DNA from: Micromonospora aurantiaca ATCC 27029
GTDB lineage: Bacteria; Actinomycetota; Actinomycetes; Mycobacteriales; Micromonosporaceae
Direction: 5' to 3'
NCBI RefSeq assembly: GCF_000145235.1
Contig: NC_014391.1
Coordinates: 5,030,001-5,094,000, forward strand
DNA: 64,000 nt
Every line of letters starts with the position of its first letter. The first letter of the stretch is position 1. Shown piece by piece: positions 44,170 to 52,650 of this stretch. The position numbers and the translations under genes were made by a program. Under the pieces are notes generated by a model that saw only the letters and a list, made by a program, of their open reading frames with translations, was not told the DNA's origin and searched no databases.

Positions 44170-44299
44170 CGCACCCCACACCGTCCGCTACCCGACATCG
44201 ACCGCCGCCGTCCGGCCCCGCGCGCTCCGCCCGTCCGCCGGGCCGTCCCCGGCCGAACGGTTCGCCGTCGGCGGCGATCTGGTGGAGGTGGCGGTCCGG

Positions 44300-44305
44300 T
44301 AACCT
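44300..44305 (+). promoter_or_regulatory. murT -10 element (leaderless)
   Basis: TAACCT lies 7 nt before the GTG at 44313. No clear -35 is visible. Confidence 0.5.
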
Positions 44306-44312
44306 CGCTCGG

Positions 44313-45575
44313 GTGACGGACGCGAAGATGCCCTTGCGGGCAAAGGTGGCCAGCTCCGTGTCGCGCACCGCCGCGGCGCTGTCGCGGGCCGCGGGCCGTG
44401 GCGACGGCTCGGTGATCGGCGGCTGGATCGGCCTCAAGATCGACCCGGACCTGCTCGCCCATCTCTCGGCCGGGCGCGCCATCGCCCTGGTGTCCGGCAC
44501 CAACGGCAAGACCACCACCACCCGGCTCACCACCGCCGCGGTCGGCGTGCTGGGCCGGGTCGCCACCAACTCCTTCGGCGCGAACATGCCCACCGGCCAC
44601 ACCTCGGCGCTCGCAAAGGCCGGCAGCACGCCGTACGCGGTGCTGGAGGTGGACGAGCACTACCTCGCCCAGGTGCTGGAGGCGACCGAGCCGCACGTGG
44701 TGGCGCTGCTCAACCTCTCCCGCGACCAGCTCGACCGCGCCAAGGAGGTCGCCATGATGGCGCAGCTCTGGCGCGCCGCCCTGGTCCGGCACCCGCGGGT
44801 ACGGGTGGTCGCCAACGCCGACGACCCGATGGTGGTGTGGGCCGCCTGCCCGCCGGCCGACCCGGCCCAGGGCCACGTGCCGCCGCACGTCACCTGGTTC
44901 AGCGCCGGGCAGCGCTGGCACGACGACTCCTGGGTCTGCCCCGAGTGCGGCTCCACCATCCAGCGCTCCGGCGAGCAGTGGTGGTGCACCGGCTGCCCGC
45001 TGCGCCGCCCCGAGCCGCACTGGACGGTCGAGGACGACGGCGTGCTCGACCCCACCGGCGCCTGGCACAAGATCCAGCTCCAGCTCCCCGGCAAGGTCAA
45101 CCTCGGCAACGCGGCCACCGCGCTGGCCGTCGCCGCCGAGTTCGGCGTACGCCCGGTGGACGCGGTGTCCCGGCTCGGCACCGTCACCTCGGTGGCCGGC
45201 CGCTACGCCCAGGTGGACCGCGACGGGCGCAACATCCGGCTGCTGCTGGCGAAGAACCCGGCGAGCTGGCTGGAGGCGTTCGACATGGCCGACGTCGCGC
45301 CGACACTGCTGTCCATCAACGCCCGCGACCCCGACGGGCTGGACACCTCGTGGCTGTTCGACGTGGACTTCTCCCCGCTGACCGGCCGGCAGGTGCTGAT
45401 CACCGGCGACCGGGCGTACGACCTGGCGGTGCGACTGGAGGTCAACGGCGTGCCGTTCCAGCACGTCCGCAGCTTCGACGAGGCCGTCCGCGCCGTGCCG
45501 CCGGGCCGGCTGGAGGTCATCGCCAACTACACCGCCTTCCAGGACATCCGAGCGGAGCTGGACCGTGTCAACTGA
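44313..45575 (+). CDS. murT: Lipid II isoglutaminyl synthase subunit MurT
   Basis: A 420-residue Mur-ligase-like protein that, with GatD, amidates the D-glutamate of lipid II to D-isoglutamine. The P-loop GTNGKTTTT is at 62-70. A zinc ribbon typical of MurT has four cysteines at 209, 212, 225 and 228. A C-terminal DUF1727 domain (about 300-420) docks GatD. The GTG at 44313 is preferred for its TAACCT -10 at 7 nt. It diverges from mraZ and overlaps gatD by 11 nt. Confidence 0.95.
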   Translation: MTDAKMPLRAKVASSVSRTAAALSRAAGRGDGSVIGGWIGLKIDPDLLAHLSAGRAIALVSGTNGKTTTTRLTTAAVGVLGRVATNSFGANMPTGHTSALAKAGSTPYAVLEVDEHYLAQVLEATEPHVVALLNLSRDQLDRAKEVAMMAQLWRAALVRHPRVRVVANADDPMVVWAACPPADPAQGHVPPHVTWFSAGQRWHDDSWVCPECGSTIQRSGEQWWCTGCPLRRPEPHWTVEDDGVLDPTGAWHKIQLQLPGKVNLGNAATALAVAAEFGVRPVDAVSRLGTVTSVAGRYAQVDRDGRNIRLLLAKNPASWLEAFDMADVAPTLLSINARDPDGLDTSWLFDVDFSPLTGRQVLITGDRAYDLAVRLEVNGVPFQHVRSFDEAVRAVPPGRLEVIANYTAFQDIRAELDRVN

Positions 45576-46287
45576 GAGCCTGCGCATCGTCTGGATCTAT
45601 CCCGACCTGCTGTCCACATACGGCGACCGGGGCAACGCGCTGATCCTGGCCCGCCGGGCCCAGCTGCGCGGCATGCCGGTCGAGGTGCTCGAGGTTCGCT
45701 CCGACCAGCGGCTGCCCGCCACCGCCGACATCTACCTGCTCGGCGGCGGCGAGGACGGCCCGCAGGCGCTCGGCGCCCAGCGTCTGATCGCCGACGGCGG
45801 CCTGCACCGGGCGGTGGCCCAGGGTTCGGTGGTGTTCGGCGTCTGCGCCGGCTACCAGCTTCTCGGCACCTCGTTCTTCGCCAAGGGCACCCGGTGCGCC
45901 GGGCTGGAGCTGCTCGACCTCTCCTCCGACCGCGGACCCACCCGGGCGGTGGGCGAGCTGGCCGGCGAGGTCGACCCGCGGCTCGGCATCCCGCACCTGT
46001 CCGGGTTCGAGAACCACGGCGGCCGCACCCACCTCGGTCCGGGCGTGTCCCCGCTGGCCCGGGTCACCACCGGGGTCGGCAACGACGGGGCCACCGAGGG
46101 CGCGTGGCGGGGCAAGCTGCTCGGCACCTACTCGCACGGCCCGGCGCTGGCGCGCAACCCCGACCTGGCCGACCTGCTGCTGCGCTGGGCGACCGGCATC
46201 CACCAGCTCCCCCCGCTCGACGACACCTGGGCCGACCGCCTCCGCTCCGAGCGCCGCACCGCGGTGGCCGCCGCACCGAGGCCGTGA
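45565..46287 (+). CDS. gatD: Lipid II isoglutaminyl synthase glutaminase subunit GatD
   Basis: A 240-residue class I glutaminase-like amidotransferase supplying ammonia to MurT. The nucleophile C94 is in VFGVCAGYQLLG and the catalytic histidine H191 in YSHGPAL, matching S. aureus GatD. It lacks the usual third residue of the triad, as in the family. It starts inside the end of murT, so the complex is made from coupled translation. Confidence 0.95.
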   Translation: MSTESLRIVWIYPDLLSTYGDRGNALILARRAQLRGMPVEVLEVRSDQRLPATADIYLLGGGEDGPQALGAQRLIADGGLHRAVAQGSVVFGVCAGYQLLGTSFFAKGTRCAGLELLDLSSDRGPTRAVGELAGEVDPRLGIPHLSGFENHGGRTHLGPGVSPLARVTTGVGNDGATEGAWRGKLLGTYSHGPALARNPDLADLLLRWATGIHQLPPLDDTWADRLRSERRTAVAAAPRP

Positions 46288-46994
46288 CCGACGCCGCCCG
46301 GCCGGGGCGGCGACCGGTGGCCCGCCGGCTCGCCGGGTTGCTGCGGCAGCCCTCGGCGCGCCGGTTCGGGCTGCTCCTGCTGCTGCTCGCCGGGTTCGGC
46401 GTGACGCTGCTGCTGGTGCCTCGGCCGGACCCGGCCGACCTGCCCCGGCTCGCCGACTCGCTGGGTGGCTACGGGCCGCCCGCGGCTGTGGTCGGCGGCG
46501 CGCTGCTGCTGGTGGCGCTGGTGCCCCGCACGTTCGTCACGCTGGCCGCGGGCGCGATCTTCGGGCCGGTGCAGGGCGCCGCGTACGCGCTCGGTGCGGC
46601 GCTGCTCGCTGCCGCCATCGGCTTCACGGTCGGCCGGGTGCTCGGCCGCGACTTCGTCGCCGAGCGGGTACGCGGCCGGCTGGCCCGCCTCGACGGCTGG
46701 TTCGCCCGGCAGAGCGTCTTCGGCGTGATCACCGTACGGCTGCTGCCGATCGCCGGATTCGGGCTGGTCAGCTACGGCTACGGCACCACCGCGGCCCGGG
46801 TCATGCCGTTCCTGGCCGGCAGCGTGATCGCCTCCGCCCCCACCGCCATCGGCTACGCGGCGATCGGCGCGGCCGTGACCACACCCGGTTCGATCAACTG
46901 GTACGCGGCCGCGCCTGCGAGCCTCGGCCTGATCGCCAGCGTGCTGATCATCCACCGCTGGTGGCGGGCCGAACGACGGCGTCGCGCGCCCTGA
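46284..46994 (+). CDS. TVP38/TMEM64 (VTT domain) membrane protein
   Basis: A 236-residue protein with about five helices. The VTT core reads VPRTFVTLAAGAIFGPVQGAAYALGAALLAAAIGF, then FTVGRVLGRDF, and VRLLPIAGFGLVSYGYG. Some VTT/DedA proteins flip or transport lipids, including undecaprenyl phosphate (the DedA branch). Its GTG overlaps the gatD stop, so it may belong to the murT-gatD operon; a role in wall lipid-carrier recycling is a guess from that context. Confidence 0.85.
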   Translation: MTDAARPGRRPVARRLAGLLRQPSARRFGLLLLLLAGFGVTLLLVPRPDPADLPRLADSLGGYGPPAAVVGGALLLVALVPRTFVTLAAGAIFGPVQGAAYALGAALLAAAIGFTVGRVLGRDFVAERVRGRLARLDGWFARQSVFGVITVRLLPIAGFGLVSYGYGTTAARVMPFLAGSVIASAPTAIGYAAIGAAVTTPGSINWYAAAPASLGLIASVLIIHRWWRAERRRRAP

Positions 46995-46999
46995 CCGTC

Positions 47000-47032
47000 G
47001 GTGGGCGTGTCCCCGAAGTGGACACGCCCACC
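47000..47032. terminator. Bidirectional hairpin terminator
   Basis: Thirteen-base perfect arms (47000-47012 and 47020-47032) around a 7-nt loop lie between the convergent VTT-domain gene and leuS. No T-run. Confidence 0.75.
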
Positions 47033-47040
47033 TGCGGGCG

Positions 47041-49881
47041 TCAGGCGACGACCGAGACCATCCGGCCCTTCACCACGATCACCTTGCGCGGCTCCTTGCC
47101 GCCCAGCGTGCCGGCGACCGCCTCCAGCGCCGCCGCGCGGACGGTCTCCTCGGACGCGTCGGCGGGCACCTCGACCCGGCCCCGGACCTTGCCGTTCACC
47201 TGCACCGGGTAGGTGACCGACTCGGCCACCAGCAGGGCCGGGTCGGCGACCGGGAAGTCCGCGTACGCCAGCGACGTGTCGTGGCCCAGCTTGCGCCACA
47301 GCTCCTCGGCCATGTGCGGGGCGAACGGGGCGACCATCAGCACCAGCGGCTCGGCCACCTCGCGCGGCGTACGCGCCAGCCGGGTCAGGCCGTTGGTCAG
47401 CTCGATCAGCTTGGCGATGGCGGTGTTGAACCGGATCCCGTCCATGTCGGCGCGGACCCCGTCGATCGCCTTGTGCAGCAGCCGCCGGGTCGCCTCGTCG
47501 GCCGGCTCGTCGGTGACCCGCAGCTCACCGGTCTGCTCGTCGACGACGGTGCGCCAGACCCGCTGCAGGAACCGGTACGAGCCGACCACCGCCCGGGTCT
47601 CCCACGGGCGGGACACCTCCAGCGGGCCCATCGACATCTCGTACACCCGGAACGTGTCCGCGCCGTACGCCGCGCACATGTCGTCCGGGGTGACCACGTT
47701 CTTCAGCGACTTGCCCATCTTGCCGTACTCGCGCCGCACCTCGGTCTCGCCGTGGAACCAGCGGCCGTCGACCTCGACGACCTCCTCGGCGGGCACGTAG
47801 GCGCCGCGCGGGTCGACGAACGCGTACGCCTGGATCATGCCCTGGTTGAACAGGCGGCGGAACGGCTCGAACGACGAGACGTGGCCCAGGTCGTACAGCA
47901 CCTTGTGCCAGAAGCGCGCGTACAGCAGGTGCAGTACCGCGTGCTCGGCGCCGCCGACGTACAGGTCCGTGCCACCGCAGTCGCCGTCGCGGCGCGGACC
48001 CATCCAGTACGCCTCGTTCTCCGGGTCGGCGAAACGCTGCGGGTCGGTCGGGTCCAGGTAGCGCAGCTCGTACCAGCAGGAACCGGCCCACTGCGGCATC
48101 ACGTTGGTCTCGCGGGTGTAGCGCTTGGGCCCGTCACCCAGGTCCAGCTCCACCTCCACCCAGTCGCGCCGCCTCGACAGCGGGGTCTCCGGGTTGCTGT
48201 CGGCGTCGTCGGCGTCGAACGTCTTCGGCGAGAAGTCCTCCACCTCGGGCAGCTCGACCGGCAGCATCGACTCGGGCAGCGCGATCGGCGCGCCGGTGGA
48301 GTCGTACACGATCGGGAACGGCTCGCCCCAGTAGCGCTGCCGGGAGAACAGCCAGTCGCGCAGCCGCCAGGTGACCGCGCCGGCGCCGTGCCCGTTCGCC
48401 TCCAGCCACTCGATGATCCGCGCCTTGGCGTCGGTGACGCCCAGGCCGTCCAGGTCGATGCCGCGCTCCGGCGCGGCGCTGTTGATCGCCGGGCCGTCAC
48501 CGGTGTACGCCTTGCCGTCGAAGCCCTCCGGCGGCTGCACGGTCCGCACGATCGGCAGCTCGAAGACCTCGGCGAAGTCCCAGTCCCGCTCGTCCTGGGC
48601 GGGCACCGCCATGATCGCGCCGGTGCCGTACCCGGCCAGCACGTAGTCGGCGATGAAGATCGGGATCTGCCCGCCGGTCACCGGGTTGGTGGCGTAGGCG
48701 CCGACGAAGACGCCGGTCTTCTCCTTGCTGTCCGCCTGCCGCTCCACGTCCGTCTTGGCCGCGGCGGCCTTCCGGTACGCCTCGACGGCCTCACGCGGGC
48801 CGGCGTGCCCACCGGTCCAGGCGTCCCGGGTGCCCTCCGGCCAGGCGGCCGGCGTCAGCACGTCGACCAGCTCGTGCTCGGGCGCCAGCACCATGTAGGT
48901 GGCGCCGAAGACGGTGTCCGGCCGGGTCGTGAACACCCGCACCGGGGCGGCGTCGGTCGGGAAGTCGATGTGCGCGCCGGTCGACCGGCCGATCCAGTTG
49001 CGCTGCTGCAGCTTGATCGGCTCCGGCCAGTCCAGTGTGTCCAGGTCCTCCAGCAGCCGGTCCCCGTACGCGGTGATCCGCATCATCCACTGCTTCAGGT
49101 TGCGCTTGAAGACCGGGAAGTTGCCGCGCTCGGAACGGCCGTCGGCGGTGACCTCCTCGTTCGCCAGCACGGTGCCCAGCCCCGGGCACCAGTTCACCGG
49201 CGCCTCCGAGACGTACGCCAGGCGGTGGTCGTCGACGACGCGCCGCCGCTCCCCCACTGACAGCTCGGCCCACGGACGTCCGTCCGGGGTGGCGCGGGTG
49301 CCGCCCTCGAACTCGGCGATCAGCTCGGCGATCGGCCGGGCCTTGCGCGCGTCCGCGTCGTACCAGGAGTTGAAGATCTGCAGGAAGATCCACTGCGTCC
49401 AGCGGTAGAAGTCGGTGTCGATGGTCGCCACCGACCGCCGCTCGTCGTGGCCCAGCCCCAGCCGGCGCAGCTGCTCCCGGTACCGCTCGATGTTGGCCTC
49501 GGTGGTGGTCCGGGGGTGGGTGCCGGTCTGCACCGCGTACTGCTCGGCGGGCAGGCCGAACGCGTCGAAGCCCATCGCGTGCAGCACGTTGCGCCCGGCC
49601 ATCCGCTGGTAGCGGGCGTAGCAGTCGGTGCCGATGTAGCCCAGCGGGTGCCCGACGTGCAGGCCGGCGCCGGACGGGTACGGGAACATGTCCAGCACGT
49701 ACAGCTTCTCGGCGCCCGCCCGCGGGTGGCCCGGGTCGGCCAGCGGACCGACCGGGTTCGGCGCGTGGAAGGTGCCCTCCCGCTCCCAGGTGTCCTGCCA
49801 GCGGTGCTCGATCTCGTCGGCCAGGGCGGCGGTGTACCGGAACGGGGGGATGTCGGTCGCCGGTGCGGCTGCCTCACTCAT
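47041..49881 (-). CDS. leuS: Leucyl-tRNA synthetase
   Basis: A 946-residue class I synthetase. The HIGH motif is HVGH at 75-78 in YPSGAGLHVGHPLGY; the CP1 editing domain is inserted in the middle; KMSKS appears as KMGKS at 721-725; an anticodon-binding domain and a C-terminal domain end with VRGRVEVPADASEETVRAAAL. It charges tRNA-Leu and hydrolyses mischarged norvaline or isoleucine. The ATG follows GAGGAGA. A Leu-codon leader peptide and a terminator precede it, suggesting attenuation by leucine supply. Confidence 0.97.
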   Translation of the reverse strand: MSEAAAPATDIPPFRYTAALADEIEHRWQDTWEREGTFHAPNPVGPLADPGHPRAGAEKLYVLDMFPYPSGAGLHVGHPLGYIGTDCYARYQRMAGRNVLHAMGFDAFGLPAEQYAVQTGTHPRTTTEANIERYREQLRRLGLGHDERRSVATIDTDFYRWTQWIFLQIFNSWYDADARKARPIAELIAEFEGGTRATPDGRPWAELSVGERRRVVDDHRLAYVSEAPVNWCPGLGTVLANEEVTADGRSERGNFPVFKRNLKQWMMRITAYGDRLLEDLDTLDWPEPIKLQQRNWIGRSTGAHIDFPTDAAPVRVFTTRPDTVFGATYMVLAPEHELVDVLTPAAWPEGTRDAWTGGHAGPREAVEAYRKAAAAKTDVERQADSKEKTGVFVGAYATNPVTGGQIPIFIADYVLAGYGTGAIMAVPAQDERDWDFAEVFELPIVRTVQPPEGFDGKAYTGDGPAINSAAPERGIDLDGLGVTDAKARIIEWLEANGHGAGAVTWRLRDWLFSRQRYWGEPFPIVYDSTGAPIALPESMLPVELPEVEDFSPKTFDADDADSNPETPLSRRRDWVEVELDLGDGPKRYTRETNVMPQWAGSCWYELRYLDPTDPQRFADPENEAYWMGPRRDGDCGGTDLYVGGAEHAVLHLLYARFWHKVLYDLGHVSSFEPFRRLFNQGMIQAYAFVDPRGAYVPAEEVVEVDGRWFHGETEVRREYGKMGKSLKNVVTPDDMCAAYGADTFRVYEMSMGPLEVSRPWETRAVVGSYRFLQRVWRTVVDEQTGELRVTDEPADEATRRLLHKAIDGVRADMDGIRFNTAIAKLIELTNGLTRLARTPREVAEPLVLMVAPFAPHMAEELWRKLGHDTSLAYADFPVADPALLVAESVTYPVQVNGKVRGRVEVPADASEETVRAAALEAVAGTLGGKEPRKVIVVKGRMVSVVA

Positions 49882-49938
49882 GGCGTCTCCTCGGCGCGGA
49901 TCGATTCGAAAAAGATGTGGGCGGTCTGCTGCGGGCAC

Positions 49939-49964
49939 AAAAAAGCCCCTCGCGCAGGAGGGGC
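49939..49964 (-). terminator. Intrinsic terminator in the leuS leader (attenuator)
   Basis: On the minus strand GCCCCTC (49964-49958), a 6-nt loop, GAGGGGC (49951-49945) and six T residues (49944-49939) form a textbook Rho-independent terminator 57 nt before the leuS ATG. True T-runs are rare in this window. Being between a Leu leader peptide and leuS, it is best read as an attenuator. Confidence 0.85.
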
Positions 49965-49990
49965 GGCCGTGCTGTCGCGCGTTCAGCGCA

Positions 49991-50029
49991 TCAACACGGC
50001 TCGGTAAGAAGCAGGAAGAACCCGGCCAT
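49991..50029 (-). CDS. leuS leader peptide MAGFFLLLTEPC
   Basis: A 12-codon frame with three consecutive leucine codons (CTG CTT CTT at 50014-50006). CTT is a rare-looking codon against the surrounding GC-rich usage. TACACT at 50041-50036 is 6 nt before the ATG, the leaderless spacing seen elsewhere here. Its last codons (GCCGTG at 50000-49995) can pair with CACGGC (49971-49966) just before the terminator. A ribosome stalled at the Leu codons would block that pairing. Confidence 0.7.
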   Translation of the reverse strand: MAGFFLLLTEPC

Positions 50030-50035
50030 GCAGGC

Positions 50036-50041
50036 AGTGTA
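50036..50041 (-). promoter_or_regulatory. leuS transcript -10 element
   Basis: TACACT on the minus strand, 6 nt before the leader-peptide ATG. It predicts transcription starting at that ATG, with a leader of about 148 nt before leuS. The -35 is not clear. Confidence 0.5.
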
Positions 50042-50278
50042 CCTCGCACCCCTCGGCGGCGGCGCGCCCGTTCCACCCGCGGCGGCCGGTCCCCCGGTCC
50101 GGCGAATATTCCGGGCGTAACCGACCGACCACCTGCGGGAGTCGGCAGTAACGACAAACATGGTTAGCCTGAGATACCAATGAGATTTCTGCGGCAGACG
50201 AGGCTCGGCGTCGCGAACCCAACGGCGGGTCCAGGTGCTCTATAAAGAGCTGCCGTCCAGGCGACGAGGAGGAGGCCC
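50042..50278. other. Gap between the leuS leader and moxR
   Basis: No gene is seen in these 237 nt. It holds a GAATATTC palindrome (50104-50111), a TAGCCT hexamer (50165-50170) followed by a TGAGAT direct repeat with an 11-bp period, and TATAAA (50241-50246) inside the small inverted repeat GCTCT/AGAGC at 50237-50250. Either AT-rich hexamer might be the moxR promoter; I cannot decide. Confidence 0.4.
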
Positions 50279-51334
<1,056 letters not shown>

Positions 51335-51335
51335 C

Positions 51336-52634
51336 GTGCGCGACGGCCTGCGTGGGCTGACCACCCGCGGCCGCTCCTTCCTGGCGGCCGCGGTGGCCGC
51401 CGCGATCTCCGCCGGCATCCTCGGCGAGAAGGACCTGCTCCGGGTGGCGGTCCTGCTCGCCGTGCTGCCGCTGCTGGCCGCCGCGTACGTCGGGCGCAGC
51501 CGGTACAAGCTGGCCTGCAACAGGTCGCTGGAGCCGCACCGGGTGCCGGTCGGCGCCAGCTCCCGGGTGGTGCTGCGGCTGCAGAACCTGTCCCGGCTGC
51601 CCACCGGCACGCTGCTGCTGGAGGACCGCCTGCCGTACGCGCTGGGCAGCCGGCCCCGGGTGGTGCTGGAGCGGCTCGGCGCGCACCAGGCCAGTTCGGT
51701 GGCGTACACGGTCCGCGCGGACGTGCGCGGCCGCTACGAGGTGGGGCCGCTGGTGATCCGGCTGACCGACCCGTTCGGCCTGTGCGAGCTGACCCGGTCG
51801 TTCCCCAGCACGGACCACCTCACGGTGATCCCGCAGGTCACCCCGCTGCCGTCGGTCCGGCTGCCCGGTGAGTACGCCGGCAGCGGCGACAGCCGGGCCC
51901 GCTCGGTGGCGGTGCACGGCGAGGACGACGCCGCCACCCGGGAGTACCGGATGGGCGACGACCTGCGCCGGGTGCACTGGAAGTCCACCGCCCGCACCGG
52001 TGAGCTGATGGTGCGCCGCGAGGAGCAGCCGTGGGAGAGCCGGGCGACGGTGGTGCTGGACACCCGCGCCGCCGGGCACCGGGGCGAGGGCCCGACGGCC
52101 AGCTTCGAGTGGGCGGTCTCGGCCGCCGCCAGCATCGCCGTGCACCTGCGCGAGGCCGGCTACAAGCTCCGGCTGGTCACCGGCAACGGCGCCGACGTCG
52201 GCGCCGCCGAGGCAGGCGGCGAGGGACTGCTGCTCGACCACCTCGCCGACGTGCACCTGGACCGGCGCGGCGAGATCACCACGCTGGTGCAGCAGGTCCG
52301 GCAGCGGGCCGACGGCGGTCTGATCATCGCGCTGATCGGCACGCTCGGCACCGCCGAGGCGGAACTGCTGGCCGGGCTGCGCGGCAACGGGGCCACCTGC
52401 GTGGCGTTCCTGCTCGACAGCAACACCTGGCTCAACCTGCCCCCGAACGCCCGGACCGAGGCGGAGCGGGCGCACGGCGCCGCCGCGCTCGCGCTGCTGC
52501 GGAGCGGCTGGCGGGTCATCGGGGTGGAGCACGGCACCCGCCTGCCGATGCTGTGGCCGCAGGCCGGGCGGGGCTCGCAGGGCTTCGCGCTGCGGGCGGC
52601 CATGGCCGAGACGGTGGCCGGCGGACGACGATGA
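51336..52634 (+). CDS. DUF58 domain protein
   Basis: A 432-residue protein. Two hydrophobic helices near the N-terminus (about 12-50) are followed by a domain with the DUF58 signature REYRMGDDLRRVHWKSTARTGELMVRREE (around residue 205). The GTG is 1 nt from the moxR stop region, so coupling is likely. DUF58 proteins are VWA-like partners of MoxR ATPases; the process they serve here is unknown, probably at the cell envelope given the transglutaminase neighbour. Confidence 0.9.
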   Translation: MRDGLRGLTTRGRSFLAAAVAAAISAGILGEKDLLRVAVLLAVLPLLAAAYVGRSRYKLACNRSLEPHRVPVGASSRVVLRLQNLSRLPTGTLLLEDRLPYALGSRPRVVLERLGAHQASSVAYTVRADVRGRYEVGPLVIRLTDPFGLCELTRSFPSTDHLTVIPQVTPLPSVRLPGEYAGSGDSRARSVAVHGEDDAATREYRMGDDLRRVHWKSTARTGELMVRREEQPWESRATVVLDTRAAGHRGEGPTASFEWAVSAAASIAVHLREAGYKLRLVTGNGADVGAAEAGGEGLLLDHLADVHLDRRGEITTLVQQVRQRADGGLIIALIGTLGTAEAELLAGLRGNGATCVAFLLDSNTWLNLPPNARTEAERAHGAAALALLRSGWRVIGVEHGTRLPMLWPQAGRGSQGFALRAAMAETVAGGRR

Positions 52635-52650
52635 CCGGAGGGATGGTCCT

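Noticed and set aside
49939..50041. T-box riboswitch before leuS
   Set aside because: I see no T-box sequence (AGGGTGGNACCGCG-like) or Stem I features; the Leu-codon peptide fits attenuation better.
50163..50175. Iron-box (IdeR/DmdR) site before moxR
   Set aside because: GGTTAGCCT matches only one half of the consensus; the second half is absent and the operon has no iron link.
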